From Flavonifractor sp. AGMB03687 (GTDB lineage: Bacteria > Bacillota > Clostridia > Oscillospirales > Oscillospiraceae), in NCBI RefSeq assembly GCF_017811815.1, contig NZ_JADKZI010000001.1, forward strand, positions 186,001-250,000: 64,000 nt of DNA. The letters run 5' to 3'. Below are positions 16,668-24,663 of this stretch, one piece after another. Under the pieces are notes generated by a model that saw only the letters and a list, made by a program, of their open reading frames with translations, ran no database searches and was not told the DNA's origin. A program made the translations under genes and the position numbers. The first letter of the stretch is position 1; the number at the start of each line of letters is the position of its first letter.

Positions 16668-16979
16668 TCAGCCGGTGATGAGGGTGAGAATCTCCTTTGT
16701 AAAGGTAATTACAATGCCGCCTGCGATGGTGAGCATGCCGTTGGCACGCTGGGAGGGGTCGTGGCTCTTGAGGGACAGGCCCAGCTGAAGGACGCCAAAA
16801 CCCAGCAGGATGAGGCCGATGGCCCGGATAAGGGAAAAGATAAAGTCACTGAGGTTGTTGACCACAGAGAGCGGGTCATCCGCCGCGAAGGCGGGGCAGA
16901 CGGTCATGACGGCAACCAGCACAAAGCAGGAAAGCATGGCGTAGATGCGTTTGACCCGCTTCTCGAATTTATGATTCAT
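16668..16979 (-). CDS. Maff2-family small membrane protein
   Basis: A 103-residue protein with a signal-like N-terminal helix (VKRIYAMLSCFVLVAVMTVCPAFA, cleavage expected after AFA) and two later hydrophobic helices (about 44-66 and 80-98). It matches Maff2, a VirB2/TrbC-like small protein that is regularly found beside VirD4 in clostridial ICEs. It probably forms a pilin-like part of the channel. Its ATG overlaps the virD4 stop by four bases (ATGA), and AAGGAG precedes it. Confidence 0.8.
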   Translation of the reverse strand: MNHKFEKRVKRIYAMLSCFVLVAVMTVCPAFAADDPLSVVNNLSDFIFSLIRAIGLILLGFGVLQLGLSLKSHDPSQRANGMLTIAGGIVITFTKEILTLITG

Positions 16980-18721
16980 GCTGCATTCTCCTTCTCTTCG
17001 TTAGTGTCATCGGTAGAAAATGCCGCAAACAATTCATGTCCAGGAATCATCGATGCGTGATTTTGTCCATGGTGGATGTAGGGCGGACCGCCGGCCAGAG
17101 AGGTTTGGCGGACCGCGGGATGTTTCATCAGATCGTATTTCAAGTCCATCACCGGCCCAGCGCCGCGGATGAGCAGGACGGCATAGCGGTTATCCAGCCG
17201 ACGCACCTCGTCCGGCGTCAGCAGTTCCCGCCCGCTGATCTGCATATTGGTGGACCAGGAACCGGACTTGCCCTTGGTTTCCCCGTGGGTTTTGGTGTCG
17301 ATGGTGGATTTGCCGAGTGCCTCGGAAATATACTTGTGGGTGCTGGACTCGTTGCCGCCAAGGTACAGCAGAGTGTCCGAGTTGCCGGGGATGGTTTCCC
17401 AGGAGTCCTTGAACTGCTCCTTGATCTGTGCCATGTTCTGAATGATGGTGCTGCATGAGATGTTGCGTGAGCGCATCGTGGCCAGTTCACGGGGCAGACC
17501 CGGCAGGTTGACCGAGGGCGCCTCATCCAGAATAAAGTGGACATGGCGTGGCAACGGGCCGTGGTGGATCTGATCGGCGCAGTAGTAGAGGGTTTGGAAC
17601 ACTTGGGCGTAAAGCAGACTTACCAAAAAGTTGTAGGTATTGTCATTATCTGGGATGACGGCGTATAGAGCACACTTCTTATCCCCCAGAGTGTAGAGAT
17701 CCATATCGTCGTGGTCGGTGATGGCCCGGATCTGGGGCAGGTTGAACGGCGCCAGGCGTACAGCGGTGGATACAAGGATGCTCTTGGAAGTTTTGCCCGC
17801 CGCCATCTTGAACACCTTGTACTGCCGGACAGCGACACTGTCCGGCTTTTCCCGCTCAATGGCGCTGAACAGCAGATCCAGCGGCGAGACGTGTTCCTCG
17901 TCATCCTCCTTCACCTCTGCGTACTCCAGCACCCGCATGACCATAGAGAAGTTCTGCTCGGACTCGGGCGCCTCCTGGAACAGCATGAGGATGATGGCCT
18001 GAAGCAGCGCCGTTTCTGCCTTGGTCCAGAACGGATCCGACTCATGACTGTTCTTGGGCGTAGTGGCTTGGATGAGATTATTGACCAGCCGCAAAGCGTC
18101 TTTCTCATCCCTGATGTAGCGGAAGGGGTTGTATCCGTCCGACTGTTCCAAGTTGACGAGGTTCAGCACCCGAACGTCGTAGCCCTGGCTTTTGAGGTAG
18201 CCGCCAGTGGCGGTCAGTACCTCCATTTTCGGATCGGTGATCACATAGTTGGTATTCGCCTCCAGAATGTTGGGCAGCACATAGCTGCGGGTCTTGGCCG
18301 CGCCGCTGCCGCCGATGACCAACACATTGAGAGATCGGCGGTGCCTATGGGTATCCAGCCCCAGACGGATATGCTTTGTCAGGAGCTTATTCTGCTTTTG
18401 GCAGAACGTGGCGTTGACCTGTTTTGGAGACGCCCACTGTGCGGATCCGTGTTCCTCACCGTCACGGGTGCGACCCTGTGTGGTGCGGTAAAGACAGATG
18501 CCCATGATGTACGCGCCGGTGCAGGCGAGGATACTCATCAGGCTGTGTTCCGTCCAGCGTATCTTCAAAGGGGCCTGCAAGGCTGCGGTCAGGTTCGTGA
18601 GCAGTTCCGGCAGGCCGTCTCCGATGGACTGGGCGATCAGGAGCGCAGCCCAAACCACGGGAATGTAGAGAAACAGATACGGGAGAAAGCCTCCCGTTCT
18701 GCTCGGTTGATTCAGCGGCAT
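16976..18721 (-). CDS. virD4: VirD4/TraG-type coupling protein
   Basis: A 581-residue ATPase that brings the relaxase-DNA complex to the channel. Two N-terminal membrane helices (about 12-34 and 61-80) precede the motor domain. The P-loop reads GGSGAAKT (137-144), where the usual G before K is A; I recall this variant from related ICE proteins. A Walker B-like segment HFILDEAPSVNLPG and the sensor region GNEEST-like (LGGNESSTHKYISEALG) follow. It leads the conjugation transcript into Maff2. Confidence 0.92.
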   Translation of the reverse strand: MPLNQPSRTGGFLPYLFLYIPVVWAALLIAQSIGDGLPELLTNLTAALQAPLKIRWTEHSLMSILACTGAYIMGICLYRTTQGRTRDGEEHGSAQWASPKQVNATFCQKQNKLLTKHIRLGLDTHRHRRSLNVLVIGGSGAAKTRSYVLPNILEANTNYVITDPKMEVLTATGGYLKSQGYDVRVLNLVNLEQSDGYNPFRYIRDEKDALRLVNNLIQATTPKNSHESDPFWTKAETALLQAIILMLFQEAPESEQNFSMVMRVLEYAEVKEDDEEHVSPLDLLFSAIEREKPDSVAVRQYKVFKMAAGKTSKSILVSTAVRLAPFNLPQIRAITDHDDMDLYTLGDKKCALYAVIPDNDNTYNFLVSLLYAQVFQTLYYCADQIHHGPLPRHVHFILDEAPSVNLPGLPRELATMRSRNISCSTIIQNMAQIKEQFKDSWETIPGNSDTLLYLGGNESSTHKYISEALGKSTIDTKTHGETKGKSGSWSTNMQISGRELLTPDEVRRLDNRYAVLLIRGAGPVMDLKYDLMKHPAVRQTSLAGGPPYIHHGQNHASMIPGHELFAAFSTDDTNEEKENAA

Positions 18722-18798
18722 TCACCTCCAACTGAAAACACGGGAGCGCACTGTGATAAGTGCGCCCCCATAGGATGATTCGATGTATGCCGGTTTGT

Positions 18799-19257
18799 TT
18801 AATCCTGCTCGAATGGGTACAGGATATCCACGCCGAGTGTGTGCAGATGATCTTCATATTGCAGCAGCCCCCGCAAGTCATTGCCTCGATAAATCCGCCC
18901 CTGGTTACAGGCCAGAATGTAGTCCATGCTTCCACTGTCCGCTTCTTGCGCCAGCAGTCTGAGGCTATGTCGTTGAAGATTCTGTCCGCTGGTATAGTCC
19001 CTGTACTCCCCAACAATCTGCATGTCATTTTTCTCCGCAAATTGGCGCAGGTAGGAAGCTTGTCCATTCATGGCAATCTTATCTGCGTTCCGATTCCCGG
19101 TATCCACTCTGAGATACAGCCAGCAGCGTTTTCCATATAACTGGCCTTTCGGCGGCAGGCTGTCGTGAGTGAACAACCTTTTCAGCAGTGCAACATCCTC
19201 AGGGAGTAGGAATCCGGCGCTGCCGGTGCATCCTCTGTAGTAGTAAGCGACTTTCAT
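18799..19257 (-). CDS. Solitary resolvase-like domain lacking the catalytic serine
   Basis: A 152-residue protein with the serine-recombinase N-terminal fold. The stretch YLRVDT (about residues 48-53) lines up with Y-x-R-V-S, but the catalytic serine is Asp. Later segments (LRQFAEKNDMQIVGEYRDYTSGQN, YILACNQGRIYRGND) keep the family pattern, including the arginines near the C-terminal end. There is no DNA-binding domain. It is probably not a recombinase; a structural or regulatory role near the relaxosome is possible. AAGGAGGTCAG precedes the ATG. It lies between virD4 and the DUF3801 gene. Confidence 0.7.
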   Translation of the reverse strand: MKVAYYYRGCTGSAGFLLPEDVALLKRLFTHDSLPPKGQLYGKRCWLYLRVDTGNRNADKIAMNGQASYLRQFAEKNDMQIVGEYRDYTSGQNLQRHSLRLLAQEADSGSMDYILACNQGRIYRGNDLRGLLQYEDHLHTLGVDILYPFEQD

Positions 19258-19343
19258 GGTATCTGACCTCCTTCAACTTTTTGCAACTCAACCATACCCG
19301 AACTGACCCGGAATATCCATCACTTTCCCCGAACAGTACCCAA

Positions 19344-19982
19344 TCATCTGCTCTTGGTCTGCGTCTTGGTTTTCTGCCTGGCCGGGACGCGTTTGCGCAG
19401 GTCATCCAGATGCGCGCGATAATCTTTCAGCCGCCCTTCAACGGAGGGCCGCTCATCACTCGTCGTCCTCGCTGCGCTCTCTGCGTGCGTAGGAGAGTTG
19501 GTGCCTGTATCGCGCGAGGCGCGTCCCGACCGGGAATCTTTTTTTGGCATTCCGGGTTTCTTTTCTGGCTGCCGTCCCCGATCCGGCTGTTCCTTTTTGG
19601 AAGACTCCGGCTGCCGGTACATCATCTTCTGGAACACCAGATTGGCCCGTTCCACCTCTGTGGCTGGCATGACAACATCTACCATGCTATTGGGATCCCT
19701 GGAGTTTTGGATGGCCGCATAGAGCAATTTAGGTTCCCGCGCCTTGTGCCTGAACTCCCGGTATTCCTCCTGCGTCATGGGGAATACACGCAGATCCCGC
19801 GTCTGCTGCAGCATTTTGCCCATGCGCACCCTGCCGCTGATTTTCCTATGGCTTTTTGCTAAGGCCAACGACATGGCCAGCAGGTTCTTCGTTGCCGAAC
19901 CGCCCAGCCGGACAGCCACCTCTCCGCCGGAGAGCATCATGCGGACCAGCTGGTCCGCGGCCTCACCGCCTCCGATATTCAT
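19344..19982 (-). CDS. DUF3801-domain conjugation protein
   Basis: A 212-residue protein. The first 130 residues (MNIGGGEAADQLVRMMLSGGEVAVRLGGSATKNLLAMSLAL is the start region) match DUF3801, a family encoded next to relaxases in Gram-positive ICEs. The remainder is basic and disordered (poly-charged, ending KTKTQTKSR). Function is unknown; a role in the relaxosome is inferred from position. AGGAGGTG stands seven bases before the ATG at 19982. Frames extending upstream belong to the relaxase region. Confidence 0.75.
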   Translation of the reverse strand: MNIGGGEAADQLVRMMLSGGEVAVRLGGSATKNLLAMSLALAKSHRKISGRVRMGKMLQQTRDLRVFPMTQEEYREFRHKAREPKLLYAAIQNSRDPNSMVDVVMPATEVERANLVFQKMMYRQPESSKKEQPDRGRQPEKKPGMPKKDSRSGRASRDTGTNSPTHAESAARTTSDERPSVEGRLKDYRAHLDDLRKRVPARQKTKTQTKSR

Positions 19983-20115
19983 CTCGTTCCACCTCCTTTG
20001 CCTTGGCCTCGGCCACCTGAATATCATGTTCCATCTGGGGCCGGTTTTGTTCAATAGTTTCGCACAGGGAGATCTCCTTCCGCGCCCGCCGGATCTCCTG
20101 ATTGATATCCGCCAG

Positions 20116-21375
20116 CTACCGGTACAACTCCATCTTTTCCACCATGAGCTGCTCCATGGGGATCCCGCACTGTTCCAGCGTAGAGACAGCATCCATGTAG
20201 CGGGAAAACTGTTTCTCCATACCGGGCATGCCAGACTCATAGCATTCCTTTGCTGGCGCAAGAGCCTCCACATCGGAGAGAGCGTCGTAGAGCGCCCGCT
20301 TTTTCTTCTTCCGCACATTGAAGATGGTGCGCTGCTTTATTAAGTTGGCCAGCGTTTTCTCTGTGCGGGCACGGACGGCCTGAAGACTCTCTGTTGTGGA
20401 AACGCCATGCGCCCGCAGGAAGGCGAACTGTTCTTTGTAGCTCTCGAACTTCATGATCTCTCTTCTGAGATGGGGCGTCATTTTCGGCGGATACTGCCGC
20501 TGTCCAGCCTTGCCCAGCAGATAGAGGTAGTGGACGTACAACGCCATGAATCCGGTGTACTTCTGGGGGTGACGCCTGCGGTACGGTTCATACCGGGACC
20601 GGTAGATGATGGCCGGACGGTTGCCGGCAGCAATCTCATCCAGATTCCCCGCAATGGCAGCGCGGATGCCGGCCTCGGTGAACAGCGGATTCTTCCGGCC
20701 CGGCGCCATGAATCGCTCCTGCCCTTTGAGACGAAAGCCGAGATGTGCGCCGTGCTTGATCTCATACCCCTTGTGTTCCATAATGAGGAAGAAGTGGCCG
20801 ATATCGTTGGCGTCCTGGATGGCCTCCCGCAGATCTGCCTCCAGCATGGAGCGGAAGGTGGGCTGGCCCTTGCTCTGCCGCAGCCACTCGATGTAGCTCA
20901 CAGCCTTTTCTCCCTTGCCTTCCATAATGATGGACAGGCCGTGTTCCCGGCACAGCCGGTCTGAGATGGCGCGGATCCGGCTGTAATAACTGCGGGAATT
21001 GCTGTGGTACTTCTCGCCGGTATCCGCATTCACGGAATTGAAGATGGTATGGGCGTGGATGTGCTCCTTGTCCACATGGACGCCGATGACCGCCTGATAC
21101 CCAGACAGATGCTCTGCCGCGAACTCCTTGGCGATCTCCAGCGCCAGTTCTGGGGTGACCTCGCCGGGGCAGAAGGACTGGATGATGTGATAATACTGGA
21201 CGCCGTCTGTTTTTCCCATTGCGCATTTGGTATCCAGCATCTGCCTGCATGCGTAGCCAGGATCACAGTTCAGATGGGCTGTAAGAATCTGTTCGTCAGT
21301 CTTATCGCCATTGAGCACATAGCGGATGCCAACATCCAGCCGGCCTTTCCTGGCAAGAATTTTTGTAACAGCCAT
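20116..21375 (-). CDS. MobP-type relaxase, shortened by an in-frame TAG
   Basis: A 419-residue relaxase/mobilisation nuclease that would nick oriT and pilot the strand. It has a tyrosine-rich N-terminus (IRYVLNGDKT, QYYHIIQSF) and the metal-binding histidines in HVDKEHIHAHT (residues 100-110). The reading frame ends at TAG (20116-20118), but the same frame then continues for about 50 codons with helical, charged sequence (LADINQEIRRARKEISLCE...), reaching a TGA at 19963-19965. Related proteins normally have such a tail, so a single-base nonsense change is likely. The nuclease domain is intact. Confidence 0.85.
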   Translation of the reverse strand: MAVTKILARKGRLDVGIRYVLNGDKTDEQILTAHLNCDPGYACRQMLDTKCAMGKTDGVQYYHIIQSFCPGEVTPELALEIAKEFAAEHLSGYQAVIGVHVDKEHIHAHTIFNSVNADTGEKYHSNSRSYYSRIRAISDRLCREHGLSIIMEGKGEKAVSYIEWLRQSKGQPTFRSMLEADLREAIQDANDIGHFFLIMEHKGYEIKHGAHLGFRLKGQERFMAPGRKNPLFTEAGIRAAIAGNLDEIAAGNRPAIIYRSRYEPYRRRHPQKYTGFMALYVHYLYLLGKAGQRQYPPKMTPHLRREIMKFESYKEQFAFLRAHGVSTTESLQAVRARTEKTLANLIKQRTIFNVRKKKKRALYDALSDVEALAPAKECYESGMPGMEKQFSRYMDAVSTLEQCGIPMEQLMVEKMELYR

Positions 21376-21684
21376 TTACTTTTTCGCCACCTGGTACATA
21401 AGTTCATAGATCCGATCCAGCATATACAGCCCGTACTTGGCATCGTCTGGTTTGGCAATTCCGGCATTGACACTGCGGGCGATTTGATTGATATTGTTGC
21501 CGATATGATGAATCTCGGTGCGGAGGGCTTTGATCTCCTGAGAAGGGAGCGCCCGAATCTCCGCCCCCAGAATGAGGCGCCGGAGGTAGGTGGTTTTGGA
21601 AAGGCCGCAATGTCGGGCGCTGTTCTCCAGCAGCGTTTTTTCCTCTTGGGACAGCCGTAGGCAGATCTCGTATTTCTTTTGCAT
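21376..21684 (-). CDS. mobC: MobC-like relaxosome protein
   Basis: A 102-residue ribbon-helix-helix type protein (KKYEICLRLSQEEKTLLENSARHCGLSKTTYLRRLILG) with the MobC C-terminal part (IHHIGNNINQIARSVNAG). It would bind oriT and help the relaxase. AAGGAGTG precedes the ATG at 21684. Its stop codon abuts the relaxase ATG, so the two are translated together. Confidence 0.85.
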   Translation of the reverse strand: MQKKYEICLRLSQEEKTLLENSARHCGLSKTTYLRRLILGAEIRALPSQEIKALRTEIHHIGNNINQIARSVNAGIAKPDDAKYGLYMLDRIYELMYQVAKK

Positions 21685-21739
21685 GCTCACTCCTTCCACG
21701 GCTCACAGCCGACAATTTTCCGCCGATGGGCGGCATTGG

Positions 21740-21800
21740 GGACAGGGGTATCCCCTGCAAGCGCGCAAGAGATATCTTTGCGCTATGCTTGCGCCGTCGC
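21740..21800. other. Candidate oriT of the ICE
   Basis: Upstream of mobC-relaxase lies GGGGACAGGGGTATCCCCTGC with the perfect inverted repeat CAGGGG-TAT-CCCCTG (21743-21757), then GCAAGCGCGCAAG and an imperfect palindrome around AGATATCT. TATCCCCTGC is reminiscent of MobP-type nick regions such as TATCCTGC, which is a resemblance only. Position, a gene-free stretch (21700-21890) and structure support an origin of transfer. Confidence 0.45.
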
Positions 21801-21894
21801 CGCCAGAGGCGGCAGTGGCTTCGCCGCGCAGGGCGCGGCCATTTTCAAGCGGTAGATGGATTTCAATTCCTCTTCCTGCGGAAAAGAAAAATAA

Positions 21895-22029
21895 TCACTG
21901 CTTACGGGCCTTGAGGTCGATAATCTCCCGCACCACCGAAAAAGGTGCGGCCTTGATGATCTGGGTGTCGTTTTGCAGACCAGTAACAGGAGCCGGCTTT
22001 CTGAAAAATCGCACATACTGTTCTTTCAC
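21895..22029 (-). CDS. Small 44-residue protein, unknown function
   Basis: A short frame begins at GTG (22029) and reads VKEQYVRFFRKPAPV...REIIDLKARKQ. AGGGAGGT stands about ten bases upstream. Codons are balanced and the protein is basic with a helical end. It lies between the DNA methyltransferase gene and the oriT region in the same direction. No family recognised; it may be a small DNA-binding or regulatory protein. Confidence 0.45.
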   Translation of the reverse strand: MKEQYVRFFRKPAPVTGLQNDTQIIKAAPFSVVREIIDLKARKQ

Positions 22030-22107
22030 TATGGTCCAGACCTCCCTTCAAAGGCAGGGCGTACCATTGGACGTCCTTGCCGTTCGCAGTTGGAAAGCAA
22101 GGGTGTG

Positions 22108-22848
22108 TCATTGGACGTCCTCCAGCCCCTGCTCCCGCGCCTGACGGATCCGGCCTCTGGCTAGTGCGGCATAAGCGTCCGTCACCTCGATGCCGGTGGC
22201 GGAGTAGCCCTCCAGCACAGCGGCCAGCACCGTGGTGCCGCTGCCGACAAAGGGGTCCAGGATCCGTCCGCCCGGCTCAGTGATTTTCACAATGTCCCGC
22301 ATGAGCTGCAGGGGCTTTTCCGTCAGGTGGATGCGATTCTGCGGGTTCCCGTATTTGAATACACCGGGCAGGCAGGGCACAGGCCGGTTGATGGGCATGT
22401 CCCCGTTGGATCCCCAGACGATGTACTCCGCCTGCTGGCGGAAGCGCCCCTTCTGGGGCCGGCTGTTTCCCTTGTCCCAGACGGCGGTACCGCGCCAGAT
22501 CCAGCCCGCCCACTGCAGGGCGTCCGTAGCTGCGGGGAGCTGCCGCCAGTCGATGAACATACACACCGGGGCGCCGGGTTTGCAGATCTTTCGGGCATCA
22601 TACAGCCACTCTGCGGCCCAGCGGGTCCAGGATCTCTGATCCTTGGCATCGCCGTCAAAAGGCGGAGGGGCGTTGTCGCCCATGCTGGAGTATTTCTTAG
22701 CCGTGGATTTGTTCTTTTCCGCTTGGGTACGTCCGCCGGATGCATAGGGCGGGTCTGTGATCACTGCGTCGAAGGTGTCCGGCTCAAAGCCGTGCAGCAC
22801 CTTCAGCGCGTCGCCTTGGATGATCTCCCACTGAGGGTTATCTCTCAT
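22108..22848 (-). CDS. Site-specific DNA methyltransferase (N6-adenine/N4-cytosine)
   Basis: A 246-residue beta-type methyltransferase. Motif IV DPPYASGG is at about residues 32-39 and the SAM-binding motif I DPFVGSGTT lies near the C-terminus (about 200-208), the order typical of the N6_N4_Mtase family. No restriction partner is adjacent, so it is an orphan that could protect incoming ICE DNA from host restriction. AAGGAG lies nine bases before the ATG. It overlaps the upstream gene by 11 bases. Confidence 0.88.
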   Translation of the reverse strand: MRDNPQWEIIQGDALKVLHGFEPDTFDAVITDPPYASGGRTQAEKNKSTAKKYSSMGDNAPPPFDGDAKDQRSWTRWAAEWLYDARKICKPGAPVCMFIDWRQLPAATDALQWAGWIWRGTAVWDKGNSRPQKGRFRQQAEYIVWGSNGDMPINRPVPCLPGVFKYGNPQNRIHLTEKPLQLMRDIVKITEPGGRILDPFVGSGTTVLAAVLEGYSATGIEVTDAYAALARGRIRQAREQGLEDVQ

Positions 22849-23161
22849 AGGCAGTTTTCTCCTTCTTCTTGTTTTTTGTAGGTGTTGGCAGTACAGGTTC
22901 CTGATATTCTTCCAAATGCACAGTTCCGTCTTTTTCCGTTACGATTGCAGGCCGGTAGACACGCTGGCCGAGATCCAGCAGCGTTCCTTCGATGGCATCT
23001 GCTACTTCTCCAATATAATGCATATCCCAAGGAAACTCATCTTCCGTCTTGTTGAGGAAGGTGAGGATCGTTTGGTAAACGGCATTATCAATTTCGTCTA
23101 ACTGCTCTATATGCCTGTCTGAAAATTCGATCTCCATTTCTTCTGACGGAGTATTGTTCAT
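22838..23161 (-). CDS. Acidic protein of unknown function
   Basis: A 107-residue protein, acidic in its first 80 residues (SEEMEIEFSDRHIEQLDEIDNAVYQTILTFL) with a lysine-rich tail (TPTKNKKKEK). No motif recognised. It sits tightly between the DUF4406-like gene and the DNA methyltransferase gene, so it is part of the leading-region operon. An acidic small protein near oriT could be a DNA mimic, but that is speculation. Confidence 0.6.
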   Translation of the reverse strand: MNNTPSEEMEIEFSDRHIEQLDEIDNAVYQTILTFLNKTEDEFPWDMHYIGEVADAIEGTLLDLGQRVYRPAIVTEKDGTVHLEEYQEPVLPTPTKNKKKEKTAYER

Positions 23162-23165
23162 AGCA

Positions 23166-23939
23166 TCATCGCTCCTTCCCTTGCTTAATTCGCCGGCGCA
23201 GAGGCTTCCCTAACTCCTTCTGATCTGTCAAGACGGGGATGCCCAGCCTTTCTGCATGGCGGATCTCCGCCCACATGCCATCTGTCCAGACGGGACCGTA
23301 GACATTGACCTGCTGGCAGGACTCTACCAGCCGCAGACCCATCTCCCTTGCTGCCTGATCCTGTGCCGGGTTTTCCGGATCGGCAATGGGAGGAAACATC
23401 AAATGGGGGCAAACAGGCACATCGCCCTCTGCGAACACTTCCCGCGCTTTTTCTTTGGCGAAGGCGATGTTCTTTTCCGCATTGCCGCGCAGCGGGGCGC
23501 AGATATAGACAAGTTTTGGGCCGTCCTGCCGGCGCTCTGCCACACGATCCCGGAACACTTCCAGGTACTCATTTACAGCCTGCCGCATGGCGGAATAGTC
23601 CGCTGCAGATGGGTGGAAGGCATACCACTCCGCTTTCTTACCATCTTCCCAGATATGCGGCGCTACGCCGCTGCGAAAGTTGGGATTGCCCGGCACCTGT
23701 TTGACACCGAGGACATCCTTCAGCCGGAGGTGGAGTTTATCTACTACGCCGTCTGTGCGATTCAGCACTGTAACGCTGATGGCGTCATAGTGATCCGCAT
23801 AGCCTGATGTCACAAACTGCACACGGACACGGAGATCCTTTCCCAGAGTTCCCAAACAGGTCCGGCCCACAAATTTGGGGCTGCTGACCACCGTGCCGTC
23901 CGCAAACAGTTTCCGGAGTTCCTGTTCATAAAATGTCAT
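23166..23939 (-). CDS. Two-domain protein with C-terminal DUF4406-like (nucleoside deoxyribosyltransferase-fold) domain
   Basis: A 257-residue protein. Residues 1-135 form an unrecognised domain (YEQELRKLFADG, LTVLNRTDGVVDKL-like). From about 142 the sequence LVYICAPLRGN...KNIAFAKEKAREVF...CPHLMFPPIAD...GMWAEIRHAERLGIPV matches the DUF4406/DUF7768 family related to nucleoside 2-deoxyribosyltransferases. It might act on nucleotides or on modified bases. The start overlaps the upstream stop (ATGA), indicating coupling. Confidence 0.7.
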   Translation of the reverse strand: MTFYEQELRKLFADGTVVSSPKFVGRTCLGTLGKDLRVRVQFVTSGYADHYDAISVTVLNRTDGVVDKLHLRLKDVLGVKQVPGNPNFRSGVAPHIWEDGKKAEWYAFHPSAADYSAMRQAVNEYLEVFRDRVAERRQDGPKLVYICAPLRGNAEKNIAFAKEKAREVFAEGDVPVCPHLMFPPIADPENPAQDQAAREMGLRLVESCQQVNVYGPVWTDGMWAEIRHAERLGIPVLTDQKELGKPLRRRIKQGKER

Positions 23940-24646
23940 CGCTCCGGCCCATCCTTGGTGCGTTTTGCCTTGGGCGGGTTCTCATGGTACTCATAGGTGC
24001 TTTTATCCTTAGAGAGATAGAGGTCAAAGTCCGCAAGGTCGATCCCCATGATATCTGACGCCATTTCATACGCCTCTCTGGAACAGAATTCCGGGATGTT
24101 AGCGTCCGTCATTTCTCCGTTTTTATATACAGCCTCTCCCACATTGCGCCCGAAATCCTCATCTGCCCAGCGGTAGGAGATGGCTTGGTCGGGGTACTTC
24201 TTCGAGAGCGCCTCCAAAATTGTTGGGACGCTGCTCCATGCGGTAGAGAACTCCATAGTATCATCATCGTTGCCCAGTTCTACACAGGAATACGCATTCC
24301 ATTTGGTTCCCCAATGTTTATTGCACCACTCATACCAGGTGGGAGAGTCATATTTTTGGATGTTCTCATATGCCTGTTTGCCCAGCGCCCATTCCTCTGG
24401 ATGTTCTTCTTTGAAAGCCTCTGCCGTTTTATCCCCATTCATAAAACGGCGGTATGCATTAAGACCCCTGTCCGTCCTGCTGCCAGACTCAATACTCAAA
24501 GGCTCCGGCATTGGAATCAACTTGTTAAAATCAATGCTCCCATACACATCGTCCTCCTGGCGCAGATCCCGCAGCATTTGATGGAAAGCGGCGACCTGCT
24601 CCGGCTGATCTCCAAATGAGATCAAGTTTGTGATATGATTTGGCAT
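23936..24646 (-). CDS. YubB/DUF1281-like ferredoxin-fold protein
   Basis: A 236-residue protein that begins MPNHITNLISFGD, the N-terminal signature of Api92/YubB-type proteins found on plasmids and phages. The later part carries WGTKWNAYS and ISYRWADEDFGRNVGE, as in that family. Biochemical role is unknown. AAAGGAGG lies four bases before the ATG at 24646; a longer frame to 24682 is not needed. Confidence 0.7.
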   Translation of the reverse strand: MPNHITNLISFGDQPEQVAAFHQMLRDLRQEDDVYGSIDFNKLIPMPEPLSIESGSRTDRGLNAYRRFMNGDKTAEAFKEEHPEEWALGKQAYENIQKYDSPTWYEWCNKHWGTKWNAYSCVELGNDDDTMEFSTAWSSVPTILEALSKKYPDQAISYRWADEDFGRNVGEAVYKNGEMTDANIPEFCSREAYEMASDIMGIDLADFDLYLSKDKSTYEYHENPPKAKRTKDGPER

Positions 24647-24663
24647 GTGCCCTCCTTTCGCCG

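Noticed and set aside
19344-20318. Longer 324-codon version of the DUF3801 protein
   Set aside because: The N-terminal 112 residues overlap the relaxase in another frame; AGGAGGTG supports the start at 19982.
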